From assembly GCF_040869045.1 (NCBI RefSeq), contig NC_090321.1, positions 28,951,426 to 29,015,425 of the forward strand: a DNA stretch of 64,000 nt, written 5' to 3'. Position 1 is the first letter of the stretch; every line of letters starts with the position of its first letter. The stretch is from Eurosta solidaginis (Eukaryota; Arthropoda; Insecta; Diptera; Tephritidae). A program made the position numbers and the translations under genes. Shown here in pieces: positions 32,002 through 43,139 of this stretch. Under the pieces are notes generated by a model, which worked only from the letters and a program-made list of their open reading frames with translations, was not told the DNA's origin and did not search any database.

Positions 32002-32106
32002 GTTCATTTTGCAATACTGAATATTGGAGTCATTTATTCGAGAGTTCAGCGATTCAAACGTTAGCAGAAGGTGTATAATTATCAGAAATTACCAAAATTC
32101 GTTACA

Positions 32107-32699
32107 GTATAAAAACAGAAACTTCACTTTGTCACAATATAGGTTGATTTTGATTGAAAAAATAAAATTATTGAAGTTTCTCTAGACGTTTAAACTTAGC
32201 ATAGCGTAGCCCAATCCAATATGTATAGAAGAGGGTAATTTTAGGGAATATATTTGGGATTTTTTACAAAATGTTTATACTGGAAGCATATAAGTTATTT
32301 CTCTTTGTAGAGATTCATACGTTTTTATCAGGATGTAAAAGATGAATATATGTATTTATGTAATTTTAAAAAATTATTGTTGAAAACTTAGTGTGTTGTT
32401 GATTGTCTTGACTACAGTTTCCTAAGTTATTACGCTCTATCGGGAAAAAATAAACACTTTCGCATATAAAGAAAATGATTTAATTTGACAGCTTTGGGAT
32501 TTTATTTTCTTTCCCATCGTAGTTCAGAATATTGGCCCAGATTTCTTTCAGTGAGACACCCGTTTCACGAACCCCTAATACTAAACTTCGCGGGCATATC
32601 ACAAGGCAACCGTATAAGTCTCAAGGATTGTGTTGTAGGAGGTAGTGTTTATAGAAACGAAGCTTACCAGCTAATTGCTTTATAGGCTGCTTCAGTTGT
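32107..32699. other. No gene recognised
   Basis: Unassigned. A 66-codon frame at 32485-32685 has no recognisable motif. Confidence 0.5.
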
Positions 32700-32935
32700 C
32701 TATTTATTCCGATCGTCCATTCCAATTTGCGTCGGTCCTCTTTTTAATTTTTTTCAAAATTTTTTTCTTTTCTGCGGGGCGAGACCTACATGTGCTATGC
32801 CGGCTGTTAACGCAGGTGTAAGGCAAACGATTTTTCTATGAGAAGCTTTTCATGGTAAAAAAATACTCCGAAGACTTGCCAAACGGCTTCCGGGGCGCAA
32901 TCGTATTTTTCAAAATTTCATTCAAAAGGCTAAAT
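32700..32935 (-). mobile_element. Diverged SINE copy, minus strand
   Basis: 'TCCAATTTGCGTCGGTCC', 'GCGAGACCTACATGTGCTAT', 'GAGAAGCTTTTCATGG' and 'CTTGCCAAACGGCTTCCGGG' track the SINE body of 34806-35158, but with much higher divergence. The tRNA head is missing. Confidence 0.75.
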
Positions 32936-33874
32936 ACGGGCTTAGTGAACAATATATAAGCATTTGCAACGGTTTTTGGCGATTTCAAAGCTGTAGACCA
33001 TGATAATCTTAGCAAGTCTTGCTCTTAAAAATTTTGCATATAATCAACTTTTTCTTCAGCACATCGCTTAAATTTCGAATTCCGCATCAATATTCTGGTA
33101 AGTATAGCTAAAAATATCTAACACTAACTTCAGAATTGGGAGGAGAGGCTTTACCTTTCCAATGTACCATACATTTGCTCACAATCGGCCGAAATGTGAT
33201 GAGTGTCAATAGGTTGGCATAAGAGTTTTGAGCACCGATTTCTAGAAAAAGTCCACCTTACATATTGGTATAGAATGCAATGGCGTGTGAGTAAAGTTCT
33301 TTTGAGTAACATTTCGCACTAACACTAGAAAGTTTCACCGAAACCATCAGGAAGTTCGTGCTGATGCAACGTGTTGAAGATTTACTCAACCTTATTTAAA
33401 AAAAAAAATATTCTTAAGAATTTTAATATTAAATCAATGCGACACCTTCGGTTAGTTAGGTCAGCACACCACCTCTACAGAGTGAAAGTCATAATAACGG
33501 TAAAGTGAAATAATGTCCATAGAAATGCTTTCCAAAGAAGCTTTATTCCTTTTCGGAAATTCTTTATAAATAAAGAAAGTTTTTAAAGTTGGTTATCGTT
33601 AGCTTAAGTCATTCACAAATGCCCTAACCTATAGATTTTCCAAAACTTCTCTTTTCATAGATTTTGTTAAAATATACATGCAAAGATATTGAAAAACCGT
33701 CAAAATGATCAACTTTCCAATTTCATTATTATTTTCTAAGCAGAAATAAACAATTTAGGTTGTCAAATGAACTCGCTCATTTTTTTACAGTTTTTTCCTA
33801 AATAATTCCAGTGCTAAAATTTAGTTGATCACCCAGCCTAAATGTGGTTCGATAAATAAAATTTTGTTTACGAA
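32936..33874. other. No gene recognised
   Basis: Unassigned sequence. A TTAGTTAGGTCAGC run near 33452 hints at a decayed LINE 3' end, but no coding block is readable. Confidence 0.45.
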
Positions 33875-34092
33875 TGAATGCAATGAAGATGAGTTTTCAC
33901 TGAGAAGATTTTCATGGCCCAAATACACTTGGACTCACTGACGAGGGGTGATTCCGCTTAAAAAAACGTGTTTCTTAAGGAAAACACTTTTTTCTAAATT
34001 TTCGATGTTGCTTTCACTGGGAGTTGAACCCATGATATTCGGTGTGGTAGGCGGAGCAGGCAATCACCACACCACGGCGGCCGCCATTGAGT
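33875..34092 (-). mobile_element. SINE copy lacking its 3' half
   Basis: On the minus strand it starts GGCGGCCGCCGTGGTGTGGTG, with an A-box-like region, then CATGGGTTCAACTCCCAG (B-box and T-arm, about 34017-34034), 'GCAACATCGAAAATTTAG' and 'AAGCGGAATCACCCCTCGTC'. It stops near 'AAAACTCATCTTC', so the 3' part shared by other copies is absent. Loss of the 3' end points to deletion rather than reverse-transcriptase drop-off. Confidence 0.85.
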
Positions 34093-34805
34093 GATCACCC
34101 TAATATTATGAGTATGCACCTACAAGGTCCCACATTATCATTTACTTAGTTGTTTGTAGTTGTAAATTGTAAATTAAATTGTAAATAGCTATGTAAGTGC
34201 TTAAATATACACAAACTCAAATTTAAATACGATAACGATATGCACACATACATATATATATGAATACAAATGTATATATTTGCTTTTATTTTTGTCAGCT
34301 TCTGGGTGCAGAAGCAGGTAACTAATACAATCTTACATATATTCATATGTATTTTTAATAAACTACTATTACCAATTCACATATTTCAATATTGTAATTA
34401 TTTTGTTACTAACATTTTCAATAAATATTGAATTTGGTTATGCGCTTGATTGAGTTGCAAGTTTTAACTGCCCATTGTGTTGTATGCTACATTTGATAAT
34501 TATGCCGTTATGTGCGATGTGCGTGCCATAAATGTTGGTGCGACAGATTTTTTATGTAAACAGTAGTAATTTGGAGCAATCACGTGTGCCACTGTGCATG
34601 TTAAGTGGTTATGTATATACACGTAGAGTATTGATTTGTACCTTTATCTGCGTTGATAGTTAGATGAGTGTAATGACCGTTATTAGTAGCATTTTGTTAA
34701 TTATTGTGAAAAAAATTAGAACTCGTTTTATTTGTATGTATGTGCTCTCTAAAAATGTGGGAAAAGAAGACAAAATTTATTAGTTTTTTGAATAAAAAAA
34801 AATGA
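34093..34805. other. No gene recognised
   Basis: AT-rich, apparently single-copy sequence with ATACATATATATATG words near 34248-34262 and several TGTATATA runs. No exon or repeat family was recognised. Confidence 0.5.
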
Positions 34806-35158
34806 AATAAATGTAAAGCGCGATAACCTCCGAAGAGATCTAAGGCCGAGCTTCTCTTCCAATTTGCGTCGTGCTCCTCTTGATTTTCCCTACAAATTGT
34901 CCGGACGGGACCTACATGTTTTATGGCGACTCCGAACGACATCTGCAAGGCAGATGAGTTTTCACTGAGAGCTTCTCATGGCAGAAATATACCCGGAGCG
35001 CTTGCCAAACACTGCCGAGGGGCGACCCCGCTTAGAAAAATTTTCTTCTAATTGAAAAACCTTATTTCTAAAATTTTGATGTTGTTTTCCCGGAATGTGA
35101 ACCCAGGGTATACGCTGTGGCAGGCGGATCACGCTACCATCACACCACGGTGGCCGCC
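34806..35158 (-). mobile_element. Near full-length tRNA-derived SINE, minus strand
   Basis: The element runs from GGCGGCCACCGTGGTGTGATG (right end) through A-box 'TGGTAGCGTGATCC', the B-box-like 'CCTGGGTTCACATTCCGG', the body 'AAGCGGGGTCGCCCCTCGGC' and 'GCCTTGCAGATGTCGTTCGG' to the tail at 34806. Only small differences separate it from the copy at 61412-61772. I saw no certain target duplication (GAATA-type words occur on both sides). Confidence 0.92.
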
Positions 35159-35284
35159 GAATATATATTTTTATATTATTCATTTATATAAGCTAAAAAT
35201 AGCTCGTTTAATCGAAATGTCAAAAAATAATTATTTCTTAGTACAAGAATCAAAAGGTTTCTAAACTCTTTACACAATTCTTTC

Positions 35285-35480
35285 ATTGTAATTATTCCGC
35301 CGACAACTACGGTTCCTACAGTTTCTCAAAGTTAGCTTCTCATGACCCTCTCCCAAGCAGCGATATCTGCTTTCATTAAAGGCCTGCCGAAGAGGAGGGC
35401 CACCGTTTCCCGCTCTTCTTAAAATTTACAACTCCTGCAGTATCGACGACAGGGAACGCCTAGTCTTTCAGCTCTTAGGT
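35285..35480 (-). pseudogene. LINE C-terminal Cys-rich remnant
   Basis: The minus strand reads RLGVPCRRYCRSCKF, stop, 'EERETVALLFGRPLMKADIA', 'AWERVMRS'. The C..YCRSC....EETV.HLL pattern is the C-terminal cysteine region of a LINE ORF2. It is only about 65 codons long and broken by a stop. Confidence 0.5.
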
Positions 35481-35492
35481 CGCCATTTTGAT

Positions 35493-35832
35493 CAGGTGTG
35501 GTGGTAGCGTGCTCTGCCTACCACAAAGAGGATTCTGGCTTCAAGTTCATGGCGAAGTAAAATCATAAATTTAGAAACAAGTTGCTTCAAGTAGAAAAAA
35601 GTTTTTCTAGCCGGGGTCGCCTCTCGGAAGTGATTGTGTAAACACTCTGAGTGTATTTCTGCAATGAAAAGCTTCTCAGTAAAAATTCATCTACCTTGCC
35701 GATGCCGTTTGTAGTCGGCATAAAACATGCAGGTCCCGTTCCGTAAATTTGTAAGGAGAATAAAAGGAGCACGATGCAAATTAGAAGAGAAACTCGGCGT
35801 TAATCTCCTTGGAGGTAAATCGCGCCTAGCAT
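35493..35832 (+). mobile_element. Diverged SINE copy, plus strand
   Basis: 'GTGGTGGTAGCGTGCTCTGC' (A-box) and 'TCTGGCTTCAAGTTCATGG' (decayed B-box) lead into 'GCCGGGGTCGCCTCTCGG', 'TGCCGATGCCGTTTGTAGTC' and 'AGGAGCACGATGCAAATTAG', ending in 'CTTGGAGGTAAATCGCGCC'. About 80% identical by eye to the 61412 copy, so it is an older insertion. Confidence 0.88.
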
Positions 35833-36524
35833 AAATTTTGTTTCGGCTATTTCCAAAAATGAAGATTTCCTTACCAAGAGTATATTTTCCTATCCAAACC
35901 GCGGCTCTCATTACACCTGATACTTCTAGCTGGAGGGCACTACCATGATAATATATTTGGAGGGAGAAATGAAGGGATTGGTCCTTAGAATTAACTCCTC
36001 CTATAACTCTACCAATTAACGTTTTCAGTGTAAATGAAAATGCTACAGTCAGCAGCAAGGCATAGATCCGACTCCGCCCAACTGGGAGTGCTTACCACAA
36101 AATTGTTATCTGCAACAGTTGTTACCTGTAAGTTCAAAGCGCACATCATTTAAATTGGTTGAACTGGTTGGGCCCTAAGGACCACACATAGACAGAATGA
36201 CTCCAAAGTGTCATTTAGATAAACATCCCATACATACTCTAGTTAAATGTAGCTCATGACATGAGTTAGAATGACTTCGTACTGCAAAAGGGGTTCGTTA
36301 CCAAAATTGAATCCGCCTAAGCTGCATAAAAACCATTGTGAAAATCGGCGGCAAAGATTTTGCAGTTCGCAATAATCCTAAGCACATTTAGATCATTATT
36401 GCTTGAGATTATAAATTTGTTTTCATGCCACGCATAAATGGTTTATTACCACTTTATTTTATTAGCCATTTCCAGTCCTAGTTGACACCATTTTCAAATG
36501 AGGTCACAATTTCGTTTACTATAA
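35833..36524. other. Unassigned, possible LINE debris
   Basis: A minus-strand frame at about 35850-36058 contains 'LQLEVSGVMRAAVWIGKYTL', which I could not place. CCCTAAGGACCACACATAGACAG at 36174 resembles the LINE 3' end at 36536-36560 (GTAAGGACCTCACATGGATAG), suggesting a related but decayed copy. Confidence 0.4.
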
Positions 36525-36990
36525 GTTAGGTTAGGTCCGTAAGGACCTCACATGGATAGAAGTTTGTTTACCCACCAAATGGAAAAACCCTATCAAAAAC
36601 TGGAACCTAGGACCTATGCTACTTTCTGCTTAGAGATCTGACAGCTGTATCACTTCTAACAGCGGAGTCTTAGCATGGCATGCGCAGGGCACGAGAACAA
36701 AACGTTCTCGATCAATTCCTCCTCCAACCCCTACTTCTAACATCTGCCAGAAGATAATGTTCCGTCAGAAAACCCGTCATGAGTCTACAATCATCTCATT
36801 TTAATGATAGTTTTTAAGACCTACACATGATTTTCGACATTTTAGAGCCCGATTCTTGAGTCCACGCCTCTCTCGCTTGGTCGATCATGTGCTAATCTCG
36901 CCTTCTCTCTTTTAGCTAGTTCATCCGCTTTTCCATTCACATCTATTTCCATATTCACCCAATATTTTTTACCATACTTCCATCCATATG
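36525..36990 (-). pseudogene. Jockey/I-type LINE 3' remnant
   Basis: On the minus strand 'YWVNMEIDVNGKADELAKRE' (about 36930-36980) is the GH.....GNE.ADELA motif of RNase H. The C-terminal block at about 36600-36790 is frameshifted ('ENVLFSCPAHAMLRLR') and parallels 'IEHVLYSWPALSRLRLQLL' of the copy at 43290. The copy ends in GGACCTAACCTAAC, the same 3' end as its relatives. Confidence 0.75.
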
Positions 36991-38202
36991 TGAAACATGT
37001 GGAATATTATTTAAGTGTCGTTTAAAAATTGTAGAAAATTTTAAAACCTATTCCTTTTTATGATAACTATTGTAGGTATATTGGAATGGCTTTTCTAAAT
37101 GGAAATAGCACTGACGATGGCACAATGCCGAGACCAGTTTGTCGCCAAACAAGTTTTGACAGGAAACTTAAGATCGTTCCAATAAATAAAATCTCTTCAT
37201 TTTAATATATACATATTTGAACGACTTTTCGTTCCGTCTAATAAAATTCTGATCTGAACCTAAAATGACACTGAAGATGGCATAATACTGAACCAGATTG
37301 CCCTCAGACCAAACTTTATAGGTAAGAAATGTAAATCGTTCCTATACACATCATTTAAACATCATATTTCAAAATAAAAAGCGACGACATACTCGTACAT
37401 ATGTGACTAAATTTTTTTGTATCACATTTGATCTCGTTGTACTTTAAATCAATTTATAGATTTTTTTATTTTTATACGAGCTAAAACTGGTAAAGACGCA
37501 ATGGACGGTCTTAGAACTTCTTTTGACAATACATACTGCTTTTTGAAGTGTAGCTATAATGAAAAAATTACCAAGTTTTAATTGCTTTATTTCCCGTTAT
37601 CATTGCTTTACTTCTCCAAGCATAACATAAAACGCTATATCGGTGAAAATAGTTGCTCACTTTTCACCAAAAAGCAATTTATAGTCTCACACCTATGAGT
37701 TGTACATATGAATCTGTGTATCAATGTGTGACCATTATCATGCGTGATCATATTTGAGTATAATACTGAACAGATATATGTATGTATGTTCATACCACAG
37801 GTGAGTTGGCAAAGTAAGTAATTGTTGTTGGCTGCTGTTTTTTCTTTTCTATTGTTACCATTAAAAGTAGCGTGCTGACCTGTTTGCAACGCCTTACAGT
37901 TCTAGTTTTTTTTTTTTTTTTTTTTTTTTAGGCTAAAGATCTCAACTACATGCATGTATGCATGTATATGTAATTACTTTTGTTTGTTGGTCAGTTTAGT
38001 CATCGCCTTCGCGGTCAGATAGATTGCCGCACATAAGCCAATTATACGGTAACCAGGGGTACATTCAGTAAGTAAAACAAGATATGGATACGCAAGTGGG
38101 ATACAAAAAAATTAATTCTTTTAAAAATGCTTATTAGATGTTGTTGTTAAGCGTGATGTGTCCTTTATTGCCCAATATATGCAAACTTTTCCAAAAAAGT
38201 TT
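36991..38202. other. No gene recognised; T24 tract
   Basis: Unassigned AT-rich sequence. A 24-bp poly-T lies at 37906-37929. Two similar stretches, 'ACTGACGATGGCACAATGCC' (37111) and 'ACTGAAGATGGCATAATACT' (37269), about 158 bp apart, suggest a small diverged tandem duplication. Confidence 0.5.
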
Positions 38203-38690
38203 TTTAATTTTATGCGAAAAATTGAAACAGCACTGCAACAGCGCGGACAAGGTGGCTGATGTTTTGATTGTACCTTGTAAAGCTCTTCAAAGCGTTTTTG
38301 TCCGCAGTGAAGTTTGAACTCTAATTCCTGTGATGGTCGATCTGTTGACAGCCACACTTACCTAAAGCCATGTGTTGTTGTTGCACAACTTTTTCCCAAT
38401 TACCTTCATATATTTGTGCTTTCATAAAGAACCTGTCAACAGCAATGGTCATGACTTCCACGCAAGTATGCATACGAATCATGTTCGGTATGAAAATAGC
38501 CAATTGGGAATGTTTACAACAACAAGACGTGGTTTTGGTGCAATCTGACTGACAACAGATCGATCAACGCAAGAGTGCGGATTTAAATAACATTACCGGG
38601 AAAAATGACTTTGAAGAGGTATACAAGATATAAGATGAGAATTAATGTCGTTTTGTCCGTCCTGATGTTGTGATGCTTAAATTTAAAAAT
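38203..38690. mobile_element. Head-to-head pair of SINE2 copies
   Basis: The left copy is on the minus strand ('GGACAAGGTGGCTGATGTTT', 'GTACCTTGTAAAGCTCTTCA', GTTTGAACTCTAATTCCTG). The right copy is on the plus strand (GAGTGCGGATTTAAATAAC, 'GACTTTGAAGAGGTATACAA', 'GTCGTTTTGTCCGTCCTGAT'). The sequence between also pairs imperfectly: TTGTTGTTGCACAAC with ACAACAACAAGACG, and CCCAATT with AATTGGG. The whole 490 bp could fold into one hairpin. The family is that of 28703-28870. Confidence 0.8.
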
Positions 38691-39044
38691 TATTTATTTT
38701 ATTATTAAAATTGCCTAATAAATATAATTTTAGAAATTTGCCTTACCCAAACCCAAGTGGGCCTTTGAGGTCTTTCATCAATTCATATTCCAATTTATTA
38801 ATCAATTAAGATATACTACATTATTCTCTGAAAAAAATGCCATACACTTTTACATAAAAAAAAGCGCATACCTTCAAAAAAAAAAAAATATATATATGAA
38901 ATGTGTCCCAACATACCCTAAATTGTGATGCAAATGTATAACGTATACTCATAGGTGTTGACCGATTGTTTCACACGCGTTGCTCAAAAGTGTTGCACGC
39001 CGTATATTGTATTTTTCAATAACTTAATGGTTGCTGTATTTCAG
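38691..39044. other. No gene recognised
   Basis: Unassigned AT-rich sequence with an A14 run near 38875-38889 and ATATATATATG beside it. Confidence 0.5.
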
Positions 39045-39071
39045 TCAAAAGCAAGTCAGAGCAGCACAGAA
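39045..39071 (+). other. Candidate 27-nt microexon
   Basis: TGCTGTATTTCAG (acceptor, with a possible branch point AACTTAATGG 16-25 nt upstream of it) is followed by 27 nt and then GTAAGTACATT, a consensus donor. Length is divisible by three and all frames are open; one reads SKASQSSTE. The surrounding sequence matches no repeat that I recognise. Chance co-occurrence of good splice sites cannot be excluded in 64 kb of AT-rich DNA. Confidence 0.22.
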
Positions 39072-39556
39072 GTAAGTACATTAGGCTGCGCCTTATTTGT
39101 ATGGAGCCACTTCGTCGGAAAGCTACCGTGAATCGTAGTCAGCGCATAAAAATTTTAGTTTTAGGAAAATTTTGCCAAATATAGTTCACTCTAATACGAA
39201 TCTGTAGTTGTTATTTTCAAATTAAACAATGAGTGTGAGGTGAGAGATGTTAGTTGTATAGTGGCCAACAACAACCGTATGAGAAATCTGCTCCACTAAA
39301 CATTAGCTCTGTATTGGGTTATTTTTTTATCTTTCCAAGCTTTGAACTGGTTTTTGTTGCAAAGTAACAAATATCGTAATGAAAATGCGTTTACATATTA
39401 AGGCATATCCGAAAACGTTCGGTCTTCCCAAAATTCAAACATTGCGTACCAGTGAAGCCTTCATGTAACATTTCTCCATATGCTCAGTATTTGTTGCATA
39501 ACCAAATCATAATTTTTGTCACAAATAGACAATGTTGTATTTGAAATGCAATATAT
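39072..39556. other. No gene recognised
   Basis: Unassigned. 'CTGCGCCTTATTTGTATGG' and the following 150 bp look single-copy in this window. Confidence 0.5.
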
Positions 39557-40940
39557 TACACTGGTCAACAGTGATTTTGGTGCAGCTCTACTTGTAACCA
39601 AATTTGGTAGTACTCGATACCCTGATAAAAACCGTATACTTACTTTTATAATGCTACGTACCGTTTTCTAGATAGGGTCAGGAACCCCCTTTTTTTATAA
39701 GGCATGTATGGCCCCATAACTTTGTTTCTGTTTATTCCATCAACACAGTTTTGATGTCGTTGAAAAGAGCACATTTCACCGCTTCTATCAGTATACAAAT
39801 TGTTAATATGTCTTCACAAACGTCAGAGAAATTGCCAAAATAATGTGAAAAATTAAATTTTTTGTTAAATTTTTTCATTTTTAATCAGGGGTTTCTCGAA
39901 TAATTTGGCAACCAGAGCATATGTAAATTATTTTAAAACAATATCCTATTAATTCTGTTTTCAAAGACATATACATTTTTTATATTCGCGTAGATCTTCC
40001 TAATATATTCTATTTTAGTAAATTTTTACTATGAAAAAAGTTTTTTGTTATTTATTTTATTATTAACTTTTTATTTACATAAAATCTTTCGTTTACGTGA
40101 TTTTTGTGAATGAGGTATGGCAAGACAATCACGTTGCATTCTCCAGCAGTAGTCAGCCATCATATGCTGATCCCATCGGTCTTGGTGCCTCTCTTCCATA
40201 GTTTTTAGGTCCTGGTGAAACCGTTCGCCTTGTTCTTCGCTATAGGAACCAAGATTCTCCGGAAACTGGTCAAGGTGGCTGTGGATATAATGGACTTTGA
40301 TGGACATGTTACATCCTAAGTTTTTGTAATTTTCTAGCATGTTGTTAACAATATCAGAGTAGTTACTTGACTTGTGATTTCCCAGAAAGTTCTTAGTAAC
40401 TTCAACAAACGAATTCCACGCAAGCAGTTCCAAACTGGTCATTGAATTGGAAAAATCAGTATCTTTTATCAATATTCTTATCTGTGGGCCACTTTTATTT
40501 TTTCTATGCTTAGCCTAGGAAATTTTCTCGTTATGTAAAAAAACATTGTACTTTTTTAAGTATTAGGGTTATTTTTATCTAACGCCTTCACAAATTGTTT
40601 CATTAGTCCCAGTTTAATGTGTAAGGGTGGCAAAATAATTGAATCTCTTCTAACTAAAGGTGGGTTTATCACATTCTGCTTTCCCATTTCCAACATCTCA
40701 CGTACAGGCCAGTCCCTTTCTGTCCAGTGTTGGTGCTTGGCACGACTATACCACAGGCAATAAAAGCATGGGTATTTGGTGTATCCACTTTGTTGTTCTA
40801 ACAAAAAGTTAACCATCTTTAGATTATGTTCGTTATACTTGATTTTGTCTAAAACATGTGCAATATTTTGATATTCTTCCTTTAATTTAGTTGAGTGAGC
40901 AATGGGAATTGAACCATATTGGTTATCTTACACTAGCTGG
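39557..40940 (-). mobile_element. Relic of an arthropod-wide DNA transposon family
   Basis: A transposase-like pseudogene (40071-40930) is followed on its 3' side by AT-rich UTR ending at TACACTGGTCAACAGTG (39557-39573). CACTGGTCAACAG is, to my recollection, the terminus of this family. The opposite terminus is not found within 2 kb beyond the coding part, so the 5' end is probably lost. I do not know an agreed superfamily name for it. Confidence 0.6.
40071..40930 (-). pseudogene. Transposase-like protein, C-terminal half
   Basis: In order on the minus strand: 'YGSIPIAHSTKLKEEYQNIA' (about 40850-40910), a small deletion, 'VNFLLEQQSGYTKYPCFYCL' with 'SRAKHQHWTERDWPVREML' and 'NPPLVRRDSIILPPLHIKLG' (40600-40810), a stretch lost with a frameshift near 40500-40556, then 'SLELLAWNSFVEVTKNFLGN', 'HSHLDQFPENLGSYSEEQGE' with RFHQDLK, and 'MMADYCWRMQRDCLAIPHSQ' (40071-40472). 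This closely matches a protein repeated many times in arthropod genomes and usually annotated as uncharacterised. The GYTKYPCF.C.W.SRA and LPPLHIKLGLMKQFVKAL motifs are diagnostic. It is a relic with at least two lesions. Confidence 0.85.
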
Positions 40941-42985
40941 TCATGGTTGCAAGTGGCTTTGCCATGTACACATCCACGTTTGTAGAAATTACAATCAATT
41001 ATTTAATTTTGCTCTGAATTATTTTGAATTTCAAAACTAGGCATTTCAATAAGCAAAGGGCAGTCGATTTACTACTTACGCCATTGCTTTCGATCGTAGT
41101 ATCGCTGTGGGTTGTGTAAACAATTTTAAAACTAAATTTTTAAATATTTTGAAAATATTTAAATAGCTCATATTTTAGAGCCTTATAAAAGAACTCGTGT
41201 ACAGAAAAACGCATTCCATTTTAAAAATTTTAAACTTTGATTTATAATATGCATAGATACATATTATGAAAATAAACAAATTACATATATGGGAAATGGT
41301 TACACCCAGATTGCCCATAATAATGTATTTTATCAAAATTAAATAAATTAAAAGGACTTGCCGTCATTTTATACACGCCTCGCTCAAAGCGTATTGACAT
41401 GAACGCTTTGGTTGGCCCAAAGCGAAGAAAGCGGCTAGGCACTGTATTTAATTTGAAGTGCAATATATACTCTTCCATACGCATAGTATACATTCCAATG
41501 TATATAGAAATTACTAGAAATCTACTTTTTATGTGAGCCATTTCGAATTTCAGTAAAAGGACTTAACGTCATATTATACACGCCTTGTTTAATGGGGTTT
41601 TACAGTTGATTTACTACACACTCCATTACACATCTTTTCGCTATAGCACTGAATTGGCTTTCGTTTGTAACAGTGTTGTGCGTTGTGTAAACAATTTTTG
41701 AAACTTGATTTTTAAATATTTCAAAAATTTTCAAATAGCTATTATTTTAGCGCTGTAAGAAGTTTTTTTTTAAGAAAATCCATTCAGTAAAGTGCGAGAC
41801 TACCTATCTTATTTCTAATTGTTGTTTTTATGAGCAAGTCCCTTTTTCGCTCTTATTTGGAATCCAAACCTATAAATAAACTTTTGGTTGTAAAGAAGGA
41901 GATTCGTGCTATTAGCGAGCTGTGTACATTATTGGTCGTAGTGCATTCGTTTAGCTATATTTTATTAAAATAATTTGTTAAAAATAAACGATTGTGAGTA
42001 TACAAAGAAATGTAATAGTACTATGGCACTATTGTGAATATTTGATTAGAACTAACACTGCATTACCGGCTAACATTCGCCAGATGACAGCGCAAGTGCA
42101 TGTAAATTTTTATTGGTAGATGATTGATTGATAGAACAGCTGATTTCTGTTAATATTTGATATGGTACTTTTGTATTTTTTTGCGTAAGATGCGCACGGT
42201 TCCGGCTAGCAACAAATATTTTAGAATTTGATTTATTACATGCGTTTATATAGATTATGAAGAGGATAAATATTCAACATGGTTCCACTTAGATTATCCA
42301 TAATAATTTATTGTATTGAAACTTTATTTCAAACTTACTTCATCCTGCTAGCAATACGGCGAAGTTGGGTTTCTAGCTACCGTCTAATATACATATTTAT
42401 GTTCATATATGTAATATATGTTTGTTGTGATCCGTATACGCTAACATGTAAATCGGTTTTACCTACTATATATTTTACCTTTTTACTATGAATTATTGGA
42501 GTGCTATGATCTTATGTGTTTTTTTAATTTATTTCGTCGTTTACGCTTAAGCTCTGCTTGCCTCTTTATGCGGTAAGCAATCCGTTAGCAAAGTAAACTC
42601 ACCAGCTGCGTTTTCATTGCCTTCATTTTGATCTACCGTTTCATTGTGGGTATTTATTTGTTGTTTGATTGCATTCTCAGCGTAGTTATAGCCTTAATAT
42701 ATTGACCCATTCTGATACTCAGCACATACACATTTGGGTATATGAGTTTAGTTTTTATAAAAAGGTGTGTTTGGCAATATGTATGTATGTATGTGTTCAA
42801 GTTTGCCTCGTAAATCTTTTCTAGAGCTAAAAACTGCTGACCCAGTTCAAATTGCTTCGATTTAATATGCGGGCTGTGCGTGTACAAACAGATATACTTA
42901 GTTTCTAATTCGCTTTTCAATATGCGCCTATAGCATAATGGAAATATTAATATGAAATAAGTTTACTCCAAATATCTAAATTTCT
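40941..42985 (+). repeat. Diverged duplicate segments, otherwise unassigned
   Basis: 'GTTGTGTAAACAATTTT.AAAC' followed by TTTTAAATATTT.AAA and an AAATAGCT..TATTTTAG block occurs at 41111-41185 and 41690-41755. 'GGACTT..CGTCAT.TTATACACGCCT' occurs at 41354-41382 and 41559-41586. CCATAATAATGTATT (41315) and CCATAATAATTTATT (42298) recur with flanking TTCAACATGGTT-like words. These point to an old, diverged tandem duplication. No gene is supported. Confidence 0.55.
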
Positions 42986-43139
42986 ATTATGGTCCATCAA
43001 GTATTTCTTCACACGTAATATTAAGTAGTCTCTTGAGGTGCTTTACGCTACACATTTCCAAACGAGAGATGAGGGAGAAGAGCCAGCAGACATCACTCAA
43101 ACTACGATTACGGAGCGGATAGTGCCGTGCTGGTGGCCG

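Larger units (their letters stand above)
31572..32106 (+). mobile_element. Solo LTR, Gypsy-type
   Basis: The 535-bp unit starts TGTGGCGAATATTAGC and ends TTCGTTACA (TG...CA). It holds a TATA box, an initiator and a poly(A) signal in the correct order. It ends with 'TTATTCGAGAGTTCAGCGAT', which I know from tephritid Gypsy-class LTRs. Flanking ATAT and GTAT agree at 3 of 4 bases, a plausible decayed 4-bp target duplication. No primer-binding site, gag/pol or second LTR is near, so this is a solo LTR from LTR-LTR recombination. Confidence 0.85.

Noticed and set aside
35687..36058. 123-codon minus-strand frame
   Set aside because: It spans the junction between a SINE and unassigned DNA, so it cannot be a single gene; the part outside the SINE has no recognised motif.
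37741..37810. CATACCACAG followed by GTGAGT as an exon end
   Set aside because: The donor is good but the only acceptor upstream lacks a pyrimidine tract and the intervening sequence is a TATG simple repeat.
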